NCBI GenBank assembly: GCA_050290225.1
Contig: JBNKHG010000024.1
Span: 1 to 64,000 of the forward strand
Origin: JBNKHG01 sp050290225
Lineage (GTDB): Bacteria > Pseudomonadota > Gammaproteobacteria > Pseudomonadales > Cellvibrionaceae
Length of the DNA: 64,000 bases
Direction: 5' to 3'
In this document: piece after piece, positions 7,116-13,439 of the stretch
Position numbering within the stretch: position 1 is the stretch's first letter
Layout of the letters: every line of letters begins with the position of its first letter
Position numbers and translations under genes: made by a program
Notes under the pieces: model-generated
The model's input: only the letters and a program-made list of their open reading frames with translations
Databases searched by the model: none
What the model was told of the DNA's origin: nothing

Positions 7116-9185
7116 ATGAAACTCTACATCGCCGAAAAGCCCAGCCTCGGCCGCGCTATTGCCGACGTTCTCCCCAAACCCCATCAAAAGGGCGAGGGAT
7201 TTATCCGTGTCGGCAACGGCGATGTGGTGAGCTGGTGTATCGGCCACCTGCTGGAGCAGGCGGAGCCGGATGCCTATGACTCCGCCTACAAGCAGTGGAA
7301 ACTGGAGCACCTGCCCATCGTGCCCGAAACCTGGCAACTGGTCCCCAAGCCCAAAACCCGCAAGCAATTGACGGTGTTGCGGAAGTTGGTCAGGGAGGCC
7401 GATCAGCTGGTGCATGCCGGTGATCCGGACAGGGAGGGGCAGTTGCTGGTGGATCAGGTCATCGACTACCTGAAAGTGAATGGCGCCAAGCGGGATGCCG
7501 TGCAGCGGGTATTGATCAGTGACTTGAACCCCGCGGCGGTGCAGCGGGCTCTGGCGGCACCGCGCATGAACAGGGAGTTTGTGCCCCTCGCCACCTCAGC
7601 CCTGGCGCGCAGCCGGGCGGATTGGCTCTACGGCATCAACCTGACCCGTGCCTACACCTTGCTGGGGCGCAAGGTGGGGTTTGATGGCCTGCTGTCGGTG
7701 GGGCGGGTGCAAACGCCGATATTGGGACTGGTTGTCAGGCGCGATGAGGAGATTGAGGCTTTTACCGCCAAGCCCTATTACGAAGTCGTCGCCCATCTGC
7801 TGACCCGCGATCAACAGGCGTTTACGGCAAAGTGGCAACCCAGTGAGGCCTGCCAGCCTTATCAGGACGAGGAGGGGCGGGTATTGTCGCGGGCGCTGGC
7901 GGAAAATGTGGTGGCGCGTATCCACGGCAAGCCAGCGCAGGTAAGTGCGCACGCGCAGAAGGATAAAACCCAGGCGCCGCCCTTGCCCTACAGTCTGTCG
8001 TCACTGCAGATCGATGCCGCCAAACGTTTCGGGATGAGTGCGCAGCAGGTCCTGGACACCTGCCAAACCCTGTATGAACGCCACAAACTGGTGACCTATC
8101 CGCGATCGGACAGCCGCCATCTGCCGCGGGGACAGTGGGGGCACGCCCAAGCCGTACTGAGCGCAGTTGCCAACAACTCGACCACACTGGGCGGATTTGT
8201 GGGGCAGGCCGATACCGGCTTGAGGTCCAAAGCCTGGAATGACGCCAGGGTGGACGCCCATCACGCGATTATCCCGACGCAAAAATCACTGTCTTCGGCC
8301 CGCCTCAGTAAAACCGAACAGCAACTTTACGATTTGATCGCGCGTCAATACCTGGCCCAGTTCTTTCCAGGGTACGAATTTACTGAAACCCGTGTCGAGG
8401 TCACCATCGAGGGTGGCCTTTTTCTGGCCCGGGCCAGACAACCCAGGGCGATGGGGTGGAAGGTGTTGTTTCAGCGCGGCGATAAAGGCGCGGCGCAAGA
8501 GGAGGTGGCGGGCTCCGGTAGTGATAAAAGGTCGGACGGCAAAGAGACGGAGCAGTGGCAGGCGCACTTGCCGCCAATGAAGAAGGGCGATCCCCTTGAG
8601 TGTGTCAGGGGTGAACTGCTGGAGAAGCTGACCCAGCCGCCCAAACACTTTACCGATGCCTCCCTGCTTTCCGCCATGACGGGCATTGCCCGTTTTGTCC
8701 AGGATCCGGCGGTGCGCAAGATCCTCAAGGACACCGATGGCCTGGGTACCGAGGCGACCCGGGCCGGCATTGTGGAGCTCCTGTTTACGCGCGGCTACCT
8801 TGAGCGACAGGGTAAGCAAATTCGGTCGACGGGGGCGGGGCGGGGTTTGATCCACAGTTTGCCGGCCGAGACGACGTTGCCGGATATGACCGCCCAGTGG
8901 GAAGCCTGCCTGGAGGCGATCAGCCGGCGCCAAAGCCGGTACGGGGATTTTATGGCCCCGATGCTCTCGTCGTTGCGGGGTTTGATAGCGCAAAGCCAGG
9001 CGAGCCTTCCCGAGGCGCTGCAGGGGCTCAAGGCGGCCATTGGTAAACGCCGGTTCAAACAGGGGGCGAAGCGAAGAAAGGCCTCTTCGCCACGAACGGA
9101 CGCCGGTTCCCGCACGGCGGGTAAAGCCCGGCAGAAGTCCCGAACAGTGACCAGGCGCAAAAAATCATCGGGAAAAAGCCCTTAG
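7116..9185 (+). CDS. topB: DNA topoisomerase III (type IA)
   Basis: 689 residues; E. coli TopB has 653. It starts MKLYIAEKPSLGRAIADVLP, the TOPRIM domain; the DPDREGQLL motif near 100 supplies the Mg-binding acidic residues. The active-site tyrosine is Tyr328 in LVTYPRSDSRHLP, the same number as in E. coli. The Lys/Arg/Ser-rich C-terminal tail (last about 50 residues) should bind DNA and lacks zinc-ribbon cysteines. The enzyme decatenates and passes single strands. The frame is open for 49 more codons upstream, but the start is set by homology and by the promoter that ends just before it. A truncated second copy lies at 10873-11136. Confidence 0.95.
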   Translation: MKLYIAEKPSLGRAIADVLPKPHQKGEGFIRVGNGDVVSWCIGHLLEQAEPDAYDSAYKQWKLEHLPIVPETWQLVPKPKTRKQLTVLRKLVREADQLVHAGDPDREGQLLVDQVIDYLKVNGAKRDAVQRVLISDLNPAAVQRALAAPRMNREFVPLATSALARSRADWLYGINLTRAYTLLGRKVGFDGLLSVGRVQTPILGLVVRRDEEIEAFTAKPYYEVVAHLLTRDQQAFTAKWQPSEACQPYQDEEGRVLSRALAENVVARIHGKPAQVSAHAQKDKTQAPPLPYSLSSLQIDAAKRFGMSAQQVLDTCQTLYERHKLVTYPRSDSRHLPRGQWGHAQAVLSAVANNSTTLGGFVGQADTGLRSKAWNDARVDAHHAIIPTQKSLSSARLSKTEQQLYDLIARQYLAQFFPGYEFTETRVEVTIEGGLFLARARQPRAMGWKVLFQRGDKGAAQEEVAGSGSDKRSDGKETEQWQAHLPPMKKGDPLECVRGELLEKLTQPPKHFTDASLLSAMTGIARFVQDPAVRKILKDTDGLGTEATRAGIVELLFTRGYLERQGKQIRSTGAGRGLIHSLPAETTLPDMTAQWEACLEAISRRQSRYGDFMAPMLSSLRGLIAQSQASLPEALQGLKAAIGKRRFKQGAKRRKASSPRTDAGSRTAGKARQKSRTVTRRKKSSGKSP

Positions 9186-9337
9186 TACGCCTTACATCTA
9201 GATATAGTATAACTAATATATTTCATATATGTATATATAACTAATTGATTTATAAGTAAAAGTTACATATTCAAGGTAGATTTTTATAACCCTTGGTAGT
9301 TCGCGAAAATGCTTGTTTTCATTGCTCGTTCGGGAGA

Positions 9338-9556
9338 TTAATACACAGTATTTATATTGCTGAGTTTAACGATTGTGCGGCTGTCTGAGCTGGCACTATG
9401 GCGGGTAATGACACAGGCGTAGGCCTGGCAGGAGATTCGCGCTCCTGGGGCTTCTGATGGGCGATTTAACAGCCCCCGGTACGGGCTCTCCTCACCGACA
9501 CCCCCCGCCGGGACTGGGCTGTAGCGACTTTCCCAGTGCCGAGGAGTATTGGACAC
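9338..9556 (-). CDS. Doubtful small ORF in the topB spacer
   Basis: A 72-codon ORF starting at GTG (9554-9556), preceded by GGGGAA. The product has no membrane segment and matches no family I recognise. Support is only the open frame and ribosome-binding site. It lies in the 9186-9781 spacer, whose left part (9186-9340) is AT-rich with near-repeated ATATA runs. The right part (9600-9780) is rich in A-tracts. The GC-rich middle (9370-9590) differs in composition from both and coincides with this ORF. Confidence 0.3.
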   Translation of the reverse strand: MSNTPRHWESRYSPVPAGGVGEESPYRGLLNRPSEAPGARISCQAYACVITRHSASSDSRTIVKLSNINTVY

Positions 9557-9687
9557 ACTTTCCCCGGGCGCCGATCTGTCGCCCGAAAAATTGCCTCAAT
9601 TTTCCGTCAAAAAAAGCTTCCAAAAAAAAAGCTCAAAAAATGGTTAACAAAAATGGTTAATAAAGTCTTTGACGGACAGAAATTGTT

Positions 9688-9744
9688 CAAATATTATTTG
9701 AAAACATTCTGAGAAATTTTCTCAAAAAAATCTGAAAATTTTCA
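9688..9744 (+). promoter_or_regulatory. Operator-like dyads before the toxin-antitoxin genes
   Basis: Three inverted repeats lie in 57 bp: CAAAT-ATT-ATTTG (9688-9700), GAGAAA-T-TTTCTC (9711-9723) and the perfect palindrome TGAAAATTTTCA (9733-9744). Phd/YefM-type antitoxins bind such dyads to repress their own operon, so these are candidate operators. The assignment is inferred from position. Confidence 0.5.
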
Positions 9745-9781
9745 ATTGGTTCTATTGTAACAGGATTAGGGAGTTGCTAGC

Positions 9782-10102
9782 ATGGTTGCGTTAGTTGAAA
9801 GGCTCGACCAGACAGTCTCCGCATCGGATATCTCTCGGTCAGCTAAAGATTTGCTGGATCGATTGGCTTCCGGTGAACAGGATCGCTTTGTGGTCATGCG
9901 TAACAACGCGCCGGCTGCCGTTATGATGGGGGTCGAATTTTTTCAGGCTCTGACCGACGAGCTGGAAGATCTGCGTGTTGAAATGTTGGCGCTGCAGCGC
10001 ATTGCCTCCCTGAACTCCGCCCGAGTGATCAACGAAGCAGAAATGCTCGATAAATTTGGGCTGAGCAACGATGACAACAACATGGACTCTGAGCTTCCAT
10101 GA
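9782..10102 (+). CDS. Type II antitoxin, Phd/YefM family
   Basis: 106 residues. The N-terminal DNA-binding part has the Phd/YefM pattern: VSASDISRSAKDLLDRLASG, RFVVMRNNAPAAVMM, then GVEFFQAL. The acidic C-terminal segment (NEAEMLDKFGLSNDDNNMD) should wrap and inhibit the toxin. GGGAG lies about nine bases before the ATG. The 3' end overlaps the toxin gene by 32 bp in another frame, so the two are translationally coupled. Dyads upstream suggest autorepression. Confidence 0.88.
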   Translation: MVALVERLDQTVSASDISRSAKDLLDRLASGEQDRFVVMRNNAPAAVMMGVEFFQALTDELEDLRVEMLALQRIASLNSARVINEAEMLDKFGLSNDDNNMDSELP

Positions 10103-10373
10103 GGAAGTAGAAACCGACTTACGATCGCTGGGCACTACCAAGGCCCAGCGAACCCTGCGGGCCATCCAGAAAAAGCTCAAAACTGCCCCTCTTGATTACG
10201 GAAAGCCACTGAGTGGTTCGCTCGCTGGATACCATAAATTGAGGGTGGGCGATGCCCGCATTGTCTACCGTGTAAACCAGGATAAGGTTGAGGTCTTTGT
10301 TATTGCCGTCGGCCCTCGGCGCAATTCCGAAGTCTACAGCACGGCCTCCCGCCGCACTCTTCCTGTCGATTAG
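10071..10373 (+). CDS. RelE/ParE-superfamily toxin
   Basis: 100 residues with the compact RelE fold: WTLSFHEEVETDLRSLG, then a helix AQRTLRAIQKKL, GKPLSGSLAGYHKLRVGDAR, IVYRVNQDKVEVFVIAVG and PRRNSEVY. The YHKLRVGDARIVYRV core with its Arg residues is typical of RelE ribosome-dependent mRNA interferases, and the RRNSEVY tail fits the same group. The target (translation rather than gyrase) is inferred from that similarity. It follows and overlaps the antitoxin gene. Confidence 0.88.
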   Translation: MTTTWTLSFHEEVETDLRSLGTTKAQRTLRAIQKKLKTAPLDYGKPLSGSLAGYHKLRVGDARIVYRVNQDKVEVFVIAVGPRRNSEVYSTASRRTLPVD

Positions 10374-10452
10374 TCCCTGGCTGCCACCTGACCAAACGCG
10401 GTAATTTCCATTTTTCATCTATGCCCAATAACCCGAGAGTATCGGACGTGGA

Positions 10453-10664
10453 CTACTCCCCCGGCCCCTTGGGGCTGATGGCCGCCTCCAGGCCGCTAAA
10501 GTTGCCGCGCTGATTGGTAACCCCACAACTGGGGCAGTCGGCCCGTTGGTTGTTACCCCAATCTCTCCTCTCGGCCATGTCCAGGTTCTTGCCGCAGTGG
10601 CACAGTTCCAGCCGTGCGCGTTGGCGCGCACGACCTTAGTCTTGGCGTCTTGCCTTTTACTCAT
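10453..10664 (-). pseudogene. Frameshifted small zinc-ribbon protein
   Basis: The ATG at 10662-10664 opens MSKRQDAKTKVVRANA. Near 10615 the coding frame changes, after which another frame reads RLELCHCGKNLDMAERRDWG, then NNQRADCPSCGVTNQRGN, to a TAG at 10453-10455. The CHC and CPSC knuckles make a four-cysteine zinc ribbon. The two frames join well if a one- or two-base indel occurred in the GCGCGCCAACGCGC stretch. Either the gene is broken or the assembly has an error in this repetitive run. It follows the 56-aa ORF by 11 bp, so the two formed one operon. Confidence 0.55.
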
Positions 10665-10675
10665 TTACTCAAAAC

Positions 10676-10846
10676 TCATTTAATCGCTCGACACCAGTCA
10701 GCCAGCGCCGTGCACTGCTGAGCAATCTGCTCGCGCTGCTCGGGCGTGAGTTCCCCTAGCATCGGGGCCACGGCAGTAGTGGCCCGCTGGAACAATTCGG
10801 CGTAAAGGTTGGGGTGCGGAAGTTGGGGTTGCTGTTCTTTGCTCAT
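10676..10846 (-). CDS. Small soluble protein, 56 residues
   Basis: The ORF starts at ATG 10844-10846 and ends at TGA 10676-10678. The protein is hydrophilic: a Gln/Pro-rich N-terminus (MSKEQQPQLPHPNLYAEL), then a helix ending ELTPEQREQIAQQCTALADW. I recognise no family. It starts with MSK and sits 11 bp before the zinc-ribbon ORF on the same strand, so they look like one small operon. Codon use looks normal for the window. Confidence 0.5.
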   Translation of the reverse strand: MSKEQQPQLPHPNLYAELFQRATTAVAPMLGELTPEQREQIAQQCTALADWCRAIK

Positions 10847-10872
10847 TTACTCAATTGCTCAGATACTCAGTG

Positions 10873-11136
10873 GCCCAATTTTTTCCAAGGTACGAATTCG
10901 TTGAAACCCGCGTCGAGATCACCATTGAGGGCGGCCTTTTTCTGGCCCGGTCCTGGCAGTCCAGGTCGATGGGGTGGAAGGTGTTGTTTCAGCGCGCCGA
11001 TAATGGTGCCGCGCAAAAGGAGGCGGCGGGCACCGGTGGTGATAAAGGGCCGGACGGCGAAGATACAGAGCAGTGGCAGGCGCGATTGCCCCGAATGAAG
11101 AAGGGCGATCCCCTTGAGTGTGTCAGGGGTGAACTG
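10873..11136 (+). pseudogene. topB: Truncated second copy of topB
   Basis: Eighty-eight in-frame codons correspond to residues about 413-500 of the topB at 7116-9185; by hand count 69 of 88 residues are identical (for example IEGGLFLAR, MGWKVLFQR and MKKGDPLECVRGEL). Both ends are abrupt. The left end follows TACTCAGTGGCC with no start signals, and the right end runs straight into the dispersed repeat at 11137. The active-site region is missing. It is a remnant of a diverged topB paralogue, not a recent copy. Confidence 0.9.
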
Positions 11137-11190
11137 CATCGCAGTGAATTCGCAGAGCCAATGCGTATTATCAGATTGAAAGACTACTAG
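11137..11190 (+). repeat. Dispersed ~55-bp repeat, copy A
   Basis: Begins CATCGCAGTG, continues GCAGAGCCAATGCG and ends TCAGATTGAAAGACTACTAG. The same sequence occurs on the opposite strand at 31749-31803, with a few substitutions and a one-base length difference. Its first part occurs at 24161-24188. It abuts the truncated topB copy without a gap. Confidence 0.85.
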
Positions 11191-11237
11191 CGTGAGGCGC
11201 GAAAGCTGAATATCCATCCGCAGAGGGAAACTTCTGT

Positions 11238-11243
11238 TATAAT
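11238..11243 (+). promoter_or_regulatory. Extended -10 promoter of dbpA
   Basis: TGT-TATAAT at 11235-11243 is a consensus extended -10 about 60 bp before the dbpA start. No good -35 is visible, as is common for extended -10 promoters. Confidence 0.5.
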
Positions 11244-11304
11244 CGCGCGCCCTGCGACCCAGTGATCCTGGGCTGAATTAATTACGCCCAGGAATAGCGA
11301 CTCC

Positions 11305-12690
11305 GTGACCGACACCTGCTTCTCCAGCCTGAATCTCCCCCAGGCCCAACTCGATAATCTCAAAAGCCTGGGCTACCACACCATGACTCCGATTCAGGCC
11401 CAAAGCCTGCCCGTCGCCCTGGCCGGGCGGGATGTGATCGCCAAGGCGAAAACCGGCAGCGGCAAAACGGCCTCCTTTGCCATTGGACTGTTGCAGAAAG
11501 TAAAAACGCGAAACTTCCAGGTGCAGGCTCTGGTGCTTTGTCCCACGCGGGAACTCAGCACCCAGGTGGCCAAGGAGATTCGGCGGCTGGCCCGCTACCG
11601 GCACAATATCAAGGTGCTGACCCTTTGCGGGGGCCAGCCAATAGGTCCGCAGATTGGCTCGCTCCAGCACGGCGCCCATATCGTGGTGGGCACACCCGGC
11701 CGTATTAAGGACCATCTGCGCAAGGGCACCCTGGAGCTTGGCGGGGTCGATACCCTGGTGCTGGATGAAGCGGATCGAATGCTGGATATGGGATTTTACG
11801 AGGATATTCACCAGATCATTCTGAACACCGGCGTTGAGAGACAGACATTGCTGTTTTCCGCCACCTATCCGAAAGAGATCGGTACACTCAGCGCGGATTT
11901 CCAGCGCCAGCCGGTGGAAGTCAGTGTGGAGTCCCTGCACAGTCACACCCAGATAGCGCAATACTTCTATGGCGTTGACAGCCATCAGGACAAGGATGGC
12001 GCTCTGTTGGCCGTGCTGGGGCATTACCGCCCTGACGCCGCCGTGGTGTTTTGCAATACCAAGCAGCTCTGCGACCAGGTCAGCTCTGCGTTGCACAAGG
12101 CCGGCCACAGCGCACTGGCGTTGCACGGCGATATGGAGCAACGTGAGCGTGATCAGGTGCTGGTGCAGTTTGCCAACCAGAGTTGCCGAATCCTGGTGGC
12201 CACCGATGTGGCCGCCAGGGGATTGGATATCGATTATCTGCCCATGGTGGTGAATTACGACCTGTCACGGGACGATAAGGTCTATGTGCACCGTATTGGC
12301 CGCACCGGACGCGCAGGCAGGGAAGGGCTGGCGGTGAGTCTTTTCGCCAGCAGTGAAAACTACAAGCTGGAGGCCATTGCGGCATTGCTTGGACATCCCC
12401 TGCAACAACGGGCACTCGCGGATTTGGCGCCGGCAAGCGCTGCGCCGGATTCTCCGGCGATGGTGACACTCTGTATCGCCGCCGGGCGCAAGGACAAGGT
12501 TCGCCCCGGCGACATCCTCGGCGCCCTGACCGGAGAGGCGGGCATCGATGGCGGGTCTGTGGGCAAGATCGACATCTTTGATTATGTGGCCTATGTGGCA
12601 GTCGCCCGGGATCTGGCCGATAAAGCCCTGGGACGCTTGCTCCACGGTAAAATAAAGGGCCGAAAGTTTAAGTTGCGTCGACTGGAATAG
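11305..12690 (+). CDS. dbpA: ATP-dependent RNA helicase DbpA
   Basis: 461 residues. A DEAD-box core has the Q motif (TPIQAQSLP), Walker A AKTGSGKT, PTRELSTQV, TPGR, DEAD and SAT in FSATYP, then the second RecA domain with ATDVAARGLD and HRIGRTGRAG. The C-terminal 75 residues (MVTLCIAAGRKDKVRPGDIL to KIKGRKFKLRRLE) form the DbpA RNA-binding domain. In E. coli that domain binds hairpin 92 of 23S rRNA and aids 50S assembly. Translation begins at GTG 11305, with AGGAA about 13 bases upstream. Length equals the E. coli protein closely (457). Confidence 0.95.
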   Translation: MTDTCFSSLNLPQAQLDNLKSLGYHTMTPIQAQSLPVALAGRDVIAKAKTGSGKTASFAIGLLQKVKTRNFQVQALVLCPTRELSTQVAKEIRRLARYRHNIKVLTLCGGQPIGPQIGSLQHGAHIVVGTPGRIKDHLRKGTLELGGVDTLVLDEADRMLDMGFYEDIHQIILNTGVERQTLLFSATYPKEIGTLSADFQRQPVEVSVESLHSHTQIAQYFYGVDSHQDKDGALLAVLGHYRPDAAVVFCNTKQLCDQVSSALHKAGHSALALHGDMEQRERDQVLVQFANQSCRILVATDVAARGLDIDYLPMVVNYDLSRDDKVYVHRIGRTGRAGREGLAVSLFASSENYKLEAIAALLGHPLQQRALADLAPASAAPDSPAMVTLCIAAGRKDKVRPGDILGALTGEAGIDGGSVGKIDIFDYVAYVAVARDLADKALGRLLHGKIKGRKFKLRRLE

Positions 12691-12701
12691 AGCATGTTTG
12701 A

Positions 12702-12716
12702 CAACCGTTACGGTTG
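12702..12716. promoter_or_regulatory. Palindrome between dbpA and efpL
   Basis: CAACCGT-T-ACGGTTG is a perfect 7-bp dyad 11 bases past the dbpA stop and overlaps a TTGACA at 12698-12703. It may terminate dbpA (AAAA follows rather than T) or bind a regulator of efpL. Confidence 0.35.
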
Positions 12717-12791
12717 AAAAGCGTGTGTCGGGATCGACTTGACCGAATAACGTGTTTGTAAAAAAGTGTTTGAAAAAAGTAGTGGAAGATT

Positions 12792-13358
12792 ATGCCAAAA
12801 GCCAGTGAACTAAAGCGTGGAATGGTGGTGGACGTTAACGGTGCCCCCCATATTGTGAAGCAGGTGGAAGCCAAGAGCCCGTCCTCACGCGGGGCGGCCA
12901 CCCTCTACAAAGTACGTTTTAACAACCTGCAAACCAAGCAGAAATTGGACGAATCCTACAAGGGCGATGATTTCCTCAAGGAGGCCGATTGCCTGCGCAC
13001 CGAGGTGCAGTATTCCTACTTTGATGGCGAGAGTTATACCTTCATGAATATGGAGGATTTCAGCCAATACAGTCTCAATGCCGAGGAACTGGAAGGGCAA
13101 CTGGAGTACCTGAGCGAAGGACTGGAAGGTATTACCGCACTGCTGGTTGACGGCGCAATCCAGGGGATTGAGCTGCCCCAGTCGGTGGTGTTGACCATTA
13201 CCGGGACGGCGCCGGGTATCAAGGGGGCCTCGGCCACCGGGCGTACCAAGCCCGCCACCCTCAATACCGGGGCCGAGGTGCAAGTGCCCGAGTACCTGGA
13301 ACCGGGTGAAGCCATCAAGGTCAACACAGTGACCGGTAAATTTATGTCGCGCGCCTGA
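12792..13358 (+). CDS. efpL: Elongation factor P-like protein EfpL (YeiP)
   Basis: 188 residues in three beta-barrel domains like EF-P. Domain I reads MPKASELKRGMVVDVNG and carries the loop SPSSRGAATLYKVRF, where EfpL proteins have an unmodified Arg at the tip instead of EF-P's modified Lys. FKGDD-like YKGDDF, the TAPGIKGASATGRTKPATL block and VPEYLEPGEAIKVNT near the C-terminus match E. coli YeiP throughout. EfpL relieves ribosome stalling at polyproline and related motifs. It lies between dbpA and rapA, both genes of RNA metabolism. Confidence 0.93.
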   Translation: MPKASELKRGMVVDVNGAPHIVKQVEAKSPSSRGAATLYKVRFNNLQTKQKLDESYKGDDFLKEADCLRTEVQYSYFDGESYTFMNMEDFSQYSLNAEELEGQLEYLSEGLEGITALLVDGAIQGIELPQSVVLTITGTAPGIKGASATGRTKPATLNTGAEVQVPEYLEPGEAIKVNTVTGKFMSRA

Positions 13359-13439
13359 CCGGTTGCTTCCCCATTCAACCCATGCGCATTGGCGGTCGCT
13401 GGTGACCGCCTGAAAATAACCTTCAGTAGTCAATACGCT

